A DNA stretch of 64,000 bases, from NCBI GenBank assembly GCA_902363825.1, contig CABJBK010000001.1, positions 62,001 through 126,000 on the forward strand, given 5' to 3'. The position numbers and the translations under genes were made by a program. The notes under the pieces are model-generated. The model was not told the DNA's origin. It ran no database searches and saw only the letters and a list, made by a program, of their open reading frames with translations. Below are positions 36,091-45,320 of this stretch, piece by piece. Source of the stretch: Lachnospiraceae bacterium (GTDB lineage Bacteria; Bacillota; Clostridia; Lachnospirales; Lachnospiraceae). The first letter of the stretch is position 1. Each line of letters opens with the position of its first letter.

Positions 36091-36885
36091 TTATGCGAGC
36101 AGTGCCTTATCGTTTGCGAATTCTTCGCCGCTGATCTCCTCGAATTTCAAAAGCAGATCTTCGACCGTGAGTTTTTTCTTTTCCTCACCGGAAATATCAA
36201 AGATGATCTTTCCGTCATTCATCATGATCAAACGGTTGCCGTGGATGATCGCATCTTTCATATTGTGTGTGACCATCATGGCAGTCAGATGGTTCTCAGC
36301 AATGATCTTGTCAGACAATGCGAGAACCTTTGCGGCTGTCTTCGGATCAAGCGCTGCTGTGTGCTCATCTAAAAGCAGAAGCTTTGGTTTCTTTAATGTT
36401 GCCATCAAAAGTGTCAGAGCCTGGCGCTGCCCGCCGGAGAGCAGACCGACTTTGGAAGTCATGCGGTCTTCGAGACCGAGATCCAGTTCCTTTAAAATCT
36501 CGTGATATTTTTTCCGTTCCTCGTGTGTGATGCCCCATTTCAGACCACGGGAAGAACCACGTCTTGCGGCGAGCGCAAGGTTTTCCTCGATCTCCATGGT
36601 GGCTGCGGTTCCGGTCATCGGATCCTGGAAAACGCGTCCGAGATAGGAGGCGCGCTTATATTCCGGGAGACCGGTCACGTCGGTTCCGTCAATGACGAGA
36701 GAACCGGAATCAACCGGCCATACACCGGCGATCGCGTTGAGCAGAGTCGATTTTCCTGCACCGTTTCCGCCGATGACGGTAACAAAATCACCATCATTTA
36801 AAGTGAGTGAAACGCCGTTTAAAGCGTGCTTCTCATTGATTGTTCCGATGTTGAAGGTTTTATAAATATTATTGATCTCTAACAT
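36091..36885 (-). CDS. ABC transporter ATP-binding protein (TrpZ-like)
   Basis: 264 residues. Walker A GGNGAGKSTLLNAI, Q-loop in VFQDPMTGTAATM, signature LLSGGQRQALTLLMATLKKP, Walker B LLLLDEHTAALDP and the H-loop THNMKDAI are complete. It powers the permease encoded just upstream, with only one base between that gene's stop and this start. GGAGGTAACTG supports the start at 36885. The set resembles the TrpXYZ/ABC_sub_bind importers often linked to aromatic amino acids; substrate is not proven. Confidence 0.92.
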   Translation of the reverse strand: MLEINNIYKTFNIGTINEKHALNGVSLTLNDGDFVTVIGGNGAGKSTLLNAIAGVWPVDSGSLVIDGTDVTGLPEYKRASYLGRVFQDPMTGTAATMEIEENLALAARRGSSRGLKWGITHEERKKYHEILKELDLGLEDRMTSKVGLLSGGQRQALTLLMATLKKPKLLLLDEHTAALDPKTAAKVLALSDKIIAENHLTAMMVTHNMKDAIIHGNRLIMMNDGKIIFDISGEEKKKLTVEDLLLKFEEISGEEFANDKALLA

Positions 36886-36886
36886 A

Positions 36887-37804
36887 TCAGTTACCTCCAT
36901 TCTTAGCCGCACGTTTGAAAGAAGTCTTGGATTTTCCGCGCAGATACGGGATCGCGAGGAAGATCGCAACGACAATGGCGGAGAACAGCTTCATGTCTTC
37001 GGACGGAAGCCCGAGCCATAATACAAATGCGATAACAACATAGTAAATGATCGCGCCGATCGCTACGAATGCGAGACGGCCGATGAAATTGAGACGTTTG
37101 CCAAAGATGGCTTCGCCAAGTACTTCACCGATGATCACAGCGGCGAGTCCGATAACGATCGCGCCACGTCCCATGTTGACATCGGAGTTACCCTGATACT
37201 GCGCGTACAGACCGCCGGCAAGTCCGACCAGTCCGTTGGAGATGACAAGCGCGAGAACTTTCGCAAAGTTGGTGTTGATACCCTGTGCTCGTGACATGTT
37301 CGGATTGCATCCGGTCGCACGGATCGTAAAGCCCTGTTCTGTTCCGAAATACCAGTAGAGTACGCCGATGATCACGACCAGGAAAAGGATCGTGGTCACA
37401 ATGGCAGCCGGGATATAACGAAGTGAAACAACGAGGTTATACTTATCAACGCTGACAGCCTGATTGGAACGTCCCATGATGTTCATGTTGACGGAGTAAA
37501 GCGCAATCTGCGTCAGGATTCCGGATAGGATATCCGGGATGCCGAGAACCGTATGTAAGATACCGGTAACCAGTCCGGCGAGCATGCCTGCCGCGAAAGC
37601 GAAGATCAATGCGACAGATGGAGGAAAACCATTCAGGATCAGCATGACCGCGACCGCGCCGCCGGTACCTAAAGTACCGTCTACGGTAAGGTCGGCAAAA
37701 TTTAAGATCTTAAAAGTAATATAAACGCCGAGTGCCATGATGCCCCAGATCAGTCCCTGTGCGACCGAACCTGGCATGGCGCGGAAAAGTGATAATACAT
37801 TCAT
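36887..37804 (-). CDS. ABC transporter permease, BPD_transp_2 family (TrpY-like)
   Basis: 305 residues with eight or nine membrane spans, of the branched-chain-amino-acid/ribose permease superfamily. Typical segments are GLIWGIMALGVYITFKILNF, ADLTVDGTLGTGGAVAVML and GINTNFAKVLALVISNGLVG. It forms the channel of the importer encoded by this minus-strand operon, between the ATPase and the binding protein genes. Confidence 0.9.
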   Translation of the reverse strand: MNVLSLFRAMPGSVAQGLIWGIMALGVYITFKILNFADLTVDGTLGTGGAVAVMLILNGFPPSVALIFAFAAGMLAGLVTGILHTVLGIPDILSGILTQIALYSVNMNIMGRSNQAVSVDKYNLVVSLRYIPAAIVTTILFLVVIIGVLYWYFGTEQGFTIRATGCNPNMSRAQGINTNFAKVLALVISNGLVGLAGGLYAQYQGNSDVNMGRGAIVIGLAAVIIGEVLGEAIFGKRLNFIGRLAFVAIGAIIYYVVIAFVLWLGLPSEDMKLFSAIVVAIFLAIPYLRGKSKTSFKRAAKNGGN

Positions 37805-37814
37805 AATATTCCCT

Positions 37815-38828
37815 CTATTCTTCGGTTGATAATTTTACATAATCGTCCGGAATGGTGATACCGAGCGCGTCAGCAACGTCCGCATTGTATTCTTTGGTAG
37901 TTGCGCTTGCGTATTCGATCTCCATAGTTCCAGGATCTTTGCCGTTTACAAGGATTTCATATGCCATTTCACCAGCTGCCTGACCGATATCGTAGTAGCT
38001 GATGGAGAGTGTTGCGAGCGCACCCTGGCAGATACCTTCTTCTCCGGCGATGACCGGGATGCCTGCCGGAACAGTGACGTTTTTGATGATATCAACATTG
38101 GCAGCCATGGTGTTGTCGGTCGGAACATACAGGCAGTCGCATTCAGATACGGCTTTGGTCACAACGGATTGGATCTCGTTGGAGTCTGCAGCGGAGTATT
38201 CCTTGTATGCAATGCCGTCTTTTTCCAGAGCGGCTTCGATCTGATTTGCCTGGAAAACAGAGTTTGCTTCCGCGGAGCAGTATACGATGCCGACCTGTGT
38301 GACATCCGGAACCAGTTCTTTGATCATGGCTTCCTGCTGGTCGAGCGGAGCGAGATCGGAAGTACCTGTGATGTTGGTGCCGGAAGTTCCGTTCCAGTCA
38401 TCCGCGTTTAATGCGGTTGCATAGTCCGTGATGGAAGTTCCGACGATCGGAATGCTGTTGGTAGCCGCGGATGCAGCCTGCAGAGATGCGGTTGCGTTTG
38501 CGAGGATCAGGTCTACATTGTCGGAAACAAAACCGGTACAGATCGTAGCGCAGTTGGTTTCCTCGCCCTGTGCGTTCTGCACATCAAACACAACGTTATT
38601 TTCTCCGAGCTTATCCTTTAAAGCATCCTGAAAGCCCTGGGTAGCGGCGTCGAGCGCTTCGTGTTCAACGAGCTGACATACGCCGATGTGGTAGACTTTT
38701 CCGTCGGTTCCTGCTTCGGTGGAAGATGTGGAACCGGAAGCGGTCTGGGTGGATGAAGCGTTTCCGCAGCCCACAAGTCCGAGTACCATGGCAGTCGCCA
38801 TGAGCGTGGATAATAATTTCTTTTTCAT
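37815..38828 (-). CDS. ABC transporter substrate-binding lipoprotein (ABC_sub_bind, TrpX-like)
   Basis: 337 residues. Lipobox LGLVGC (Cys at residue 22) followed by a Ser/Thr-rich linker. The mature domain belongs to PF04392: YHIGVCQLVEHEALDAATQG, LILANATASLQAASAATNSI, PIVGTSITDYATALN, VGIVYCSAEANSVFQANQIE. It captures a small ligand, in this family often an aromatic amino acid, for the permease. GGAGGG 8 bases upstream fixes the start. First gene of the operon. Confidence 0.9.
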   Translation of the reverse strand: MKKKLLSTLMATAMVLGLVGCGNASSTQTASGSTSSTEAGTDGKVYHIGVCQLVEHEALDAATQGFQDALKDKLGENNVVFDVQNAQGEETNCATICTGFVSDNVDLILANATASLQAASAATNSIPIVGTSITDYATALNADDWNGTSGTNITGTSDLAPLDQQEAMIKELVPDVTQVGIVYCSAEANSVFQANQIEAALEKDGIAYKEYSAADSNEIQSVVTKAVSECDCLYVPTDNTMAANVDIIKNVTVPAGIPVIAGEEGICQGALATLSISYYDIGQAAGEMAYEILVNGKDPGTMEIEYASATTKEYNADVADALGITIPDDYVKLSTEE

Positions 38829-38903
38829 AAAAATGTCCCTCCTGTTATCTTTATCGGTTTAACCTTTTTTAACTTTTAAGTTTTAAAGTAATAAACACCA
38901 TAA

Positions 38904-38932
38904 ATTATAGAGACAGGGCAAATCAAAGTCAA
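38904..38932 (-). promoter_or_regulatory. Promoter of the TrpXYZ-like ABC operon
   Basis: On the minus strand TTGACT, a 17-base spacer and a perfect TATAAT. The leader of about 70 bases is A/T-rich and too short for a T-box; no tRNA-sensing elements are present. Confidence 0.7.
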
Positions 38933-39047
38933 TCCCCAAATGCGGATGGACAGCGGAATTTTCAGGAAAATTTAAGAAAAATATAATGGTATTTCGACAG
39001 AGCCTGTGCTATGATTTGAAACGCAAAGAGAGAAGAAAGGCAGAATC

Positions 39048-39782
39048 ATAAAAAAGAGAATCGAAGAATGGATCAAAGATATCCTGTTTCCGCGCAGATG
39101 CCCGGTCTGCGATGAGGTACTTCCGGTTGTGGCAGCCTGGGAGGAGTCACGCCTGATCTGTCCGGGATGCAGCGCGAAGATAGAGCGGATACAGGAGCCT
39201 TTGTGTAAAAAGTGCGGGAAACCGCTGGATGATGAAAAAAGGGAACTCTGCACAGACTGTAAGAAGAAAAAACATGAATTTGAGCAGGGAAAGGCGGTTT
39301 TTGTATACAGCGGCGGCATAAGGGAGTCGCTGTACCGGTTCAAATACAGTAACCGGAGAGAGTACGCGGACTTTTACGGAGAGGAAGCGCTGCGCCGTTA
39401 TGAAAAATGGATATTAAATAAGAAGATACAGGTTATCGTCCCGATTCCGCTGCACAAAAAGAGACAGCGCGTACGCGGGTACAATCAGGCGGAACTGTTC
39501 GCCCGGGTGATCGGGGCGAGACTGGGGATCCCGGTATGCGCCGATCTGATGATCCGGGAGAAAAATACAGTCCCGCAAAAGGAACTAAATGAGGCAGAAA
39601 GAAAAAATAATCTGAAAAATGCTTTTAAAATTACGAAAAATATAGTACACTTATCCTATATCTTATTAGTGGACGATATTTATACCACTGGAAGCACGAT
39701 AGACGCCGCCGCCCTGGCATTAAAAAAGGCGGGCGGAACGCATATATATTTTATCTGCGTCAGCAGCGGCAGAGGATTTTAG
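39048..39782 (+). CDS. comF: ComF-family phosphoribosyltransferase-like protein
   Basis: About 244 residues. A zinc ribbon (LFPRRCPVCDEV ... LICPGCSAKI, KKCGKP, CTDCKKKK) precedes a phosphoribosyltransferase domain with the PRPP loop LLVDDIYTTGSTIDAAALAL. ComF proteins act in DNA uptake and fork repair. The frame is open upstream of the first standard start (GTG 39129), which would cut the first zinc pair. The likely start is ATA at 39048: GAAAGG lies 7 bases upstream, and AAAAAGAGAATCGAAG follows as if ATG had mutated to ATA. ATC 39045 is the alternative. It is followed by a YvyF-like gene as in Bacillus. Confidence 0.85.
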   Translation: MKKRIEEWIKDILFPRRCPVCDEVLPVVAAWEESRLICPGCSAKIERIQEPLCKKCGKPLDDEKRELCTDCKKKKHEFEQGKAVFVYSGGIRESLYRFKYSNRREYADFYGEEALRRYEKWILNKKIQVIVPIPLHKKRQRVRGYNQAELFARVIGARLGIPVCADLMIREKNTVPQKELNEAERKNNLKNAFKITKNIVHLSYILLVDDIYTTGSTIDAAALALKKAGGTHIYFICVSSGRGF

Positions 39783-39795
39783 GAGGCAGTTTACT

Positions 39796-40200
39796 ATGGA
39801 AGTAAGAAATTGTAAAGGATGCGGAAGATTATTCAATTACCTTGGAGGACCGCCATTGTGCCCGGCATGTGTCGCAGACCTGGAGAAAAAATTCGTGGAA
39901 GTCAAAGAGTACATCCGCAATAACCCACAGGCATCCGTGAATCAGGTCTCTGAGGACAATGATGTGTCCACAAAGCAGATCAAGCAGTGGATCCGTGAGG
40001 AGCGTCTTGCGTTTACAGACGATTCACCGGTTGGAATTGAGTGTGAGAACTGTGGAGCGATGATCAAAACCGGACGTTTTTGCGATGCCTGCAAATCAAA
40101 GCTTCAGAACAATCTTATGAGCGCGATCGACAAGCCTAAGAAAGTAGAACCGAAGAAACCGGTGCGTGATGGCGAGAGAATGCGTTTCCTCGAAAAATGA
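39796..40200 (+). CDS. yvyF: YvyF-like flagellar operon protein
   Basis: 134 residues. Two zinc-ribbon pairs (CKGCGRLFNYLGGPPLCPAC; CENCGAMIKTGRFCDAC) flank a small helical domain resembling a helix-turn-helix (ASVNQVSEDNDVSTKQIKQW). This matches the TIGR03826 flagellar-operon family, YvyF in B. subtilis, which lies between comFC and flgM. Here flgM and flgN do not follow; the operon ends at a terminator. GGAGG precedes the start. Confidence 0.88.
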   Translation: MEVRNCKGCGRLFNYLGGPPLCPACVADLEKKFVEVKEYIRNNPQASVNQVSEDNDVSTKQIKQWIREERLAFTDDSPVGIECENCGAMIKTGRFCDACKSKLQNNLMSAIDKPKKVEPKKPVRDGERMRFLEK

Positions 40201-40221
40201 GAAATACAGAAAATAAGCTAG

Positions 40222-40248
40222 CTGCCGTTTTTTGACGGCAGTTTTTTT
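40222..40248 (+). terminator. Terminator after yvyF
   Basis: CTGCCGT pairs with ACGGCAG around TTTTTG, followed by seven T. Confidence 0.9.
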
Positions 40249-40267
40249 GTGGATTTTGGCAAAAAAC

Positions 40268-40296
40268 TTTTCAAGGGATTTATACTATGCTATAAT
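40268..40296 (+). promoter_or_regulatory. Promoter of the membrane protein/cdaA operon
   Basis: TTTTCA (40268-40273), a 17-base spacer and a perfect TATAAT (40291-40296). It precedes a closely packed set of genes that runs through cdaA, cdaR and glmM. Confidence 0.55.
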
Positions 40297-40326
40297 GAAA
40301 ACAATGCTTATAAGATGGGGTGGACT

Positions 40327-40722
40327 ATGATCGACGAAGAACGCGTGAAACAAATGACAAAGATGGCAATATATGAGGAGGGCGAAGGAAAGCAGTATGT
40401 GCCGATGACACAGTACTTTCGCCATGATTATGTTGGTAAGGAAATGGTAAAAAGTGTGATCCTTGGGACATTTGCTTTTGCATTGTTTGTGGTCATTTAT
40501 CTGTCCTGTGAGATGGAAAATCTGATGGAGAATATCAACAGCATCGACCTGGTCGGTTTTGTGACGGGTATTCTTGTGAAATACGGAATTTTTATGGCAG
40601 CCTACCTGCTTGTCACCTATGTGGTCTATAATGTCCGTTACAGTGTGGGACGAAAGCATGTAAAGCAGTTCTACACGCATGTGAAGAAGGTGAATAAGAT
40701 CTATGAGCAGGAAGAAAAATAA
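40327..40722 (+). CDS. Small membrane protein of unknown function
   Basis: 131 residues, not recognised. The N-terminal 45 residues are polar (EGEGKQYVPMTQYFRHDYVG), followed by two membrane spans (KSVILGTFAFALFVVIYLSC and a second ending LVTYVVYNVRY) and a basic C-terminus (GRKHVKQFYTHVKKVNKIYE). The start at ATG 40327 follows GGGGTGG closely and lies after the likely promoter; the frame is open further upstream but across the promoter. It is the first gene of the cdaA operon, 27 bases before the next membrane protein. Confidence 0.7.
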   Translation: MIDEERVKQMTKMAIYEEGEGKQYVPMTQYFRHDYVGKEMVKSVILGTFAFALFVVIYLSCEMENLMENINSIDLVGFVTGILVKYGIFMAAYLLVTYVVYNVRYSVGRKHVKQFYTHVKKVNKIYEQEEK

Positions 40723-40749
40723 AAATTCTGCCGATTAGGAGGATAATAC

Positions 40750-41766
40750 ATGGAAACCTTACTGGAGTTGAAGGACAGACTGAAGAGCTTTTACAGCAAG
40801 TATGAGATCTATATGATGCCGGTGCTCAAATTCGTGCTGGCGTTCGTGCTGTTCTTTGTGATCAATAAAAATATCGGGTTTATGGAGCGCCTGGACAGTC
40901 TGCCGGTCATTTTGATACTGGCGCTGCTCTGCTCCATTCTTTCCCCGAACATGATGGTGCTGTTTGCGGTTGTGCTGACATTGCTCCATCTGTACGCACT
41001 TTCTAAAGAAGTGTTTTTGACCGGGGCGGTATTGTTTTTGATACTGGCACTGTTATATTTCCGCTTTGCGCCGAAGGAAGGCTATCTTGCGGTGATGACA
41101 CCGATCTGCTTCGTTTTCCGCATCCCGTATGTGATGCCGCTGACAGAGGGACTGCTGTTTCAGCCGTACGCAATGTTTTCGGTGGTGTGCGGAACGGTTG
41201 TTTATTATTTTTTAGACGGAGTAAAGATGAATAAAGCGGTTTTGGGCGGTGTGGCAGAAGATGACACGACGACCTCGAAATTTGCCGCTTCGATCAATCA
41301 GCTGATCGGAAATAAAGAGATGTATCTGGTGCTCGCGGCGTTTCTTCTGACGATGCTTGTGGTTTATCTGATCCGCAGAATGAGCATCGACCACGCGTGG
41401 ACGATCGCGATCGTAGTCGGGATTTTGATGGAGTTTTCCATTTTGTTTACGGGATATATGTTCCTTGCGATCAGTGGAAAGACCATTGCCCTGACGGTGG
41501 GAAGCGCGGTTTCGGCGCTGATCGCATTTGCTTTAAAATTCCTGTTTTTCCATGTGGATTATATGCGGACCGAGCGGGTGCAGTTTGAGGATGATGAGTA
41601 TTATTACTATGTAAAGGCGGTTCCGAAGATCTCGGTGACCCAGTCCAAAAAACAGGTGAAAAAATTTGCGGGAAAAACATCCGCGCAGGATCATGCGCGA
41701 AGAGAGCGCATAACAAGAGAACAGCTTGCAAAAGATATGGATATTGACAGGGAACTGTTAAAATAG
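40750..41766 (+). CDS. Multi-pass membrane protein of unknown function
   Basis: 338 residues, not recognised as a named family. About nine membrane spans occupy residues 20-275, beginning with MMPVLKFVLAFVLFFVIN, and a charged cytoplasmic tail follows (VDYMRTERVQFEDDEYYYYV, then a basic stretch KKQVKKFAGKTSAQDHARRE). Preceded by AGGAGG, it lies 32 bases before cdaA, so it may belong to the cyclic di-AMP or cell-envelope functions of that operon. This link is inferred from position only. Confidence 0.75.
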   Translation: METLLELKDRLKSFYSKYEIYMMPVLKFVLAFVLFFVINKNIGFMERLDSLPVILILALLCSILSPNMMVLFAVVLTLLHLYALSKEVFLTGAVLFLILALLYFRFAPKEGYLAVMTPICFVFRIPYVMPLTEGLLFQPYAMFSVVCGTVVYYFLDGVKMNKAVLGGVAEDDTTTSKFAASINQLIGNKEMYLVLAAFLLTMLVVYLIRRMSIDHAWTIAIVVGILMEFSILFTGYMFLAISGKTIALTVGSAVSALIAFALKFLFFHVDYMRTERVQFEDDEYYYYVKAVPKISVTQSKKQVKKFAGKTSAQDHARRERITREQLAKDMDIDRELLK

Positions 41767-41798
41767 GCAGACAAAAAGACGGAAGGAAGTGAGACTGC

Positions 41799-42707
41799 AT
41801 GCAGAACATGGTGGGCGTTTTGGGAGCGTTCAAAGAAAAATATCTGGCGTGGATGAACCTGCCGAGCATCACAAAGACCGATATTATAGAAATCATCATT
41901 ATTGCGTTTCTGATTTATCATGTCATGCTGTGGTTTAAAAATACGAGAGCGTGGACCTTATTTAAGGGACTGATCGTAATACTGGTATTTGTCTTTGTGG
42001 CGGCACTGTTTCAGATGAACACGATCCTGTGGATCGCCGGAAAAGCATTTAATGTCGGCATCGTGGCACTGGTTGTTGTGTTCCAGCCGGAGCTCAGAAA
42101 AGCCCTCGAAGACCTTGGACGCAAGAATTTTGTGCCGTCGATCGTCTCTATTGATTTTTCAAGAGGCAGCGAGGAAAAGTTCAGTGAGCGTACGGTCAAT
42201 GAACTGGTCAAGGCGTGCTATGAGATGGGAAAGGTAAAAACAGGAGCGCTCATTGTCATTGAAAATGATGTTTCGCTGGCGGAATATGAGAGAACCGGCA
42301 TTGCGCTGGATTCGATCCTGACCAGCCAGCTTCTGATCAATATATTCGAAAAAAATACGCCGCTTCACGATGGCGCGATCATTGTGAGGGGAGACCGTGT
42401 GGTATCGGCGACCTGTTATCTGCCGCTTTCCGACAATATGGAGCTGAGCAAGGAGCTTGGAACCAGACACCGGGCGGCGGTCGGGATCAGCGAAGTGAGC
42501 GATTCCCTTACCATTGTCGTGTCCGAGGAGACCGGAAAGGTGTCGATCGCGACACAGGGTGTGCTCTACCGCAATGTGGACGCGGATTTCCTGCGCAGTA
42601 AGCTGGATTTCCTGCGCAAGCACGACATAGAGGCAAACGGAGGACTGGATCTGTTGAAAAGGAGGCTGAAGAATGCTAAAAAAATTCGGCAGCGTGGTAA
42701 CAAATAA
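41799..42707 (+). CDS. cdaA: Diadenylate cyclase CdaA
   Basis: 302 residues. It makes cyclic di-AMP from two ATP at the membrane. Three N-terminal membrane spans (IIEIIIIAFLIYHVMLWF; FKGLIVILVFVFVAALF; and a third) precede the DAC domain with the catalytic motifs LHDGAIIVRGDRV and GTRHRAAVGISE. It is followed by its regulator cdaR, which starts 35 bases before the cdaA stop, and by glmM, giving the conserved cdaA-cdaR-glmM operon. Confidence 0.97.
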   Translation: MQNMVGVLGAFKEKYLAWMNLPSITKTDIIEIIIIAFLIYHVMLWFKNTRAWTLFKGLIVILVFVFVAALFQMNTILWIAGKAFNVGIVALVVVFQPELRKALEDLGRKNFVPSIVSIDFSRGSEEKFSERTVNELVKACYEMGKVKTGALIVIENDVSLAEYERTGIALDSILTSQLLINIFEKNTPLHDGAIIVRGDRVVSATCYLPLSDNMELSKELGTRHRAAVGISEVSDSLTIVVSEETGKVSIATQGVLYRNVDADFLRSKLDFLRKHDIEANGGLDLLKRRLKNAKKIRQRGNK

Positions 42708-43911
42708 TTTTGGCCTTAAAGTATTATCGATCATATTTGCGATTATTATGTGGCTGGTCGTGGTCAATATTGACGATCCCAAGATAACAAAGACCTTTAC
42801 GACAACGGTTTCAATTACCAACGAATCCGCGATCAGTGATATGGGAAAATATTATGAAGTTGTAGATGGAAAAAATACGGTGACATTTGCGGTTTCGGCG
42901 AAGCGTTCCCTGATCGAGGATCTGAGCGGATCGGATTTCAAAGCGGTTGCGGACATGAGCTCGATCGAAGATTTGAGCCGGGTTCCGATTGAAATATCGG
43001 CGCTTCATTATACCAACCAGATTTCGATCATTACGAGAAATCAGTATCTGGATGTCACGGTCGGCAATCTTCAGACGCAGTCGTTTATCATTGTTCCAAG
43101 AGATTCCGGTACACCGGCGAGTGGTTCTGTGGTGGGAAGTGTCAGCGTTTCTCCAAACGTGTTAAAGGTATCCGGACCGGCGGAGATCGTATCGACGATC
43201 GACAAAGTGACGGCAACGATCGATGTCTCCAATATGTCCATGGATATTTCGGATAATGTGATACCGAAGCTCTATGACAGTGACGGTGCGGAGATCGACA
43301 CGACCAATCTTTCGATGAATCTTTCGACGGTGACAGTCAGTGCGGAGATATTAAATACAAAAGAGGTCGGATTGAACTTCCAGACGACGGGAAAACCGGC
43401 GGATGGCTATCAGCTGACGAGTGTATCGTATGAACCGGAAACGGTACAGGTAAAGGGCGCGGCGGAAGACTTAAATAAACTAGACATGATCACGATCCCG
43501 AAGGATGTTTTGGATATCAGCGATGCCGAGGGAGATATTACAAAGACGGTGGATATCAGTTCTTATCTGCCGGACGGCGTGGAACTGGTGGATACTGCGG
43601 CGAAAGATATTTCTGTCACAGTTGAGATTGAGCAGGCATCCACAAAAGTATTTGACATGCCGGTTGCCAATATCACGGTAAATAACCTGAAATCCGGGTA
43701 TGAAGCCGAATTTGAGGGAAATACAGTGAAAGTGATCATTGCCGGATTCGCGTCGGATCTAAATGATCTTGACGCGTCAAAACTGACCGGTACCATAGAT
43801 GCGAGCGGATTAAAAGAAGGGGAGCATACACTTGCCTTAAAGCTGGATCTGCCGGATCAGTATTCTGCGTCAGGTACGCAGACGGCGACATTTCATATTG
43901 TAAAGAAGTAA
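42673..43911 (+). CDS. cdaR: CdaA regulatory protein CdaR (YbbR domains)
   Basis: 412 residues. One N-terminal membrane span (GLKVLSIIFAIIMWLVVVNI) is followed by about four extracellular YbbR repeats, each around 85 residues with the pattern VQVKGAAEDLNKLD...IPKDVLDIS. CdaR binds CdaA at the membrane and modulates cyclic di-AMP synthesis. Its ATG lies inside cdaA in another frame (35-base overlap) with GGAGG just upstream, so the two are tightly coupled. Confidence 0.93.
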   Translation: MLKKFGSVVTNNFGLKVLSIIFAIIMWLVVVNIDDPKITKTFTTTVSITNESAISDMGKYYEVVDGKNTVTFAVSAKRSLIEDLSGSDFKAVADMSSIEDLSRVPIEISALHYTNQISIITRNQYLDVTVGNLQTQSFIIVPRDSGTPASGSVVGSVSVSPNVLKVSGPAEIVSTIDKVTATIDVSNMSMDISDNVIPKLYDSDGAEIDTTNLSMNLSTVTVSAEILNTKEVGLNFQTTGKPADGYQLTSVSYEPETVQVKGAAEDLNKLDMITIPKDVLDISDAEGDITKTVDISSYLPDGVELVDTAAKDISVTVEIEQASTKVFDMPVANITVNNLKSGYEAEFEGNTVKVIIAGFASDLNDLDASKLTGTIDASGLKEGEHTLALKLDLPDQYSASGTQTATFHIVKK

Positions 43912-43946
43912 AGAAAAGAAATAAAACGATAGCTGGAGGAAAAAAG

Positions 43947-45296
43947 ATGGCTAGAATGTTTGGAACGGATGGCGTAAGAGGCGTTGCCGGATCGGAACTT
44001 ACGATCGAACTTGCGACTCAGCTTGGTCAGGCCGGGGCATATGTGCTGACAAAAGAGCAGGAACATCAGCCGACGATCATTGTGGGCTGTGATACGAGAA
44101 TCTCAGGGGGAATGCTGGCGAGCGCGCTGATGGCAGGAATCTGTTCTGTGGGCGCAAATGCGATATATGTGGGCGTGGTCCCGACACCGGCGATCGCGTA
44201 TCTCACAAGAAAACACAAGGTGGATGCCGGAGTTGTGATATCCGCTTCCCACAATCCGATGGAATTTAACGGGATCAAATTCTTCAACGGAGACGGTTAC
44301 AAGCTGTCGGATGCGTTGGAGGACGAGATTGAGGCACTGATACACAGCAATATGGATGGCGTGACACTGCCGACCGGTTCCGGCGTGGGACGCATCGACT
44401 ACCGGTTTGATCTCAAGGATGAATATGTGGAGTTCATGAAAAAATGTGTTCCGGTCGATCTGAAGGGCTTAAAAATCGTTGTGGACTGTGCGGAAGGCGC
44501 TTCTTACTATACCTCCGTGCGCACGTTAGAGGATCTCGGAGCGAATCTGATCCCGATCCACATCACACCGGATGGAACAAACATCAATGCCAACTGCGGA
44601 TCCACACATATGGATGAGCTGCAGGCGAGAGTGGTCTATGAAAAGGCGGATCTTGGGATCGCGTTTGACGGGGATGCGGATCGTATGCTCGCGGTAGACG
44701 AAAACGGTAAGATGGTAGACGGTGACCAGCTGATGGCGATCTGTGGAAATTACATGAAAGAGAAAGGCACATTGAAGAAAAATACGATCGTTGTAACGGT
44801 TATGACAAACCTTGGATTCACCCTGATGGGAGAAGAAAAGGGCATTCATGTTGAAAAGACCAGGGTCGGAGACCGTTATGTGCTTGAAAATATGCTGCAG
44901 AACGGCTATAATATCGGCGGTGAACAATCCGGGCATATCATTTTCCTGGACGATAACACGACAGGAGATGGACTGCTCAGTGCGCTGCATCTGCTGCAGG
45001 TCATGGTTGAAACCGGAAGAAAGCTGTCTGATCTGGCGGCTGTGATGGAAGTGCTTCCACAGGCGCTTGTGAATGCAAAGGTACCAAATCATAAAAAAGA
45101 CAAATTCATGGAGTATGCGGAGATCTCAGATGCCATAAAAAAGGTGGAGGAGAGATTTGGAGGAGAAGGCCGGGTGCTGATCCGTCCGTCCGGAACCGAA
45201 CCGTTAGTCCGTGTTATGATAGAAGGAAAAAATCAGGAAGAAATTGACAGTGAGGCGAAAAAACTGGCAGATCTGATCACAAAGATCATGTTATAG
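43947..45296 (+). CDS. glmM: Phosphoglucosamine mutase
   Basis: 449 residues. It converts glucosamine-6-phosphate to glucosamine-1-phosphate for peptidoglycan precursors. The phosphoserine loop is VVISASHNPMEFNGIKFF with Ser101; the metal loop is IAFDGDADRML; the sugar loop is GGEQSGHIIFLD; the phosphate loop is RPSGTEPLVRVMIEG. It is the third gene of the conserved cyclic di-AMP operon; GlmM can bind and inhibit CdaA in relatives. GGAGG precedes the start. Confidence 0.97.
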   Translation: MARMFGTDGVRGVAGSELTIELATQLGQAGAYVLTKEQEHQPTIIVGCDTRISGGMLASALMAGICSVGANAIYVGVVPTPAIAYLTRKHKVDAGVVISASHNPMEFNGIKFFNGDGYKLSDALEDEIEALIHSNMDGVTLPTGSGVGRIDYRFDLKDEYVEFMKKCVPVDLKGLKIVVDCAEGASYYTSVRTLEDLGANLIPIHITPDGTNINANCGSTHMDELQARVVYEKADLGIAFDGDADRMLAVDENGKMVDGDQLMAICGNYMKEKGTLKKNTIVVTVMTNLGFTLMGEEKGIHVEKTRVGDRYVLENMLQNGYNIGGEQSGHIIFLDDNTTGDGLLSALHLLQVMVETGRKLSDLAAVMEVLPQALVNAKVPNHKKDKFMEYAEISDAIKKVEERFGGEGRVLIRPSGTEPLVRVMIEGKNQEEIDSEAKKLADLITKIML

Positions 45297-45320
45297 CAAA
45301 TTGGAGGTTAGAACGTAAAT

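Noticed and set aside
38829..38903. T-box or riboswitch before the TrpXYZ-like operon
   Set aside because: The leader is only about 70 A/T-rich bases, with no T-box sequence, specifier stem or terminator pair.
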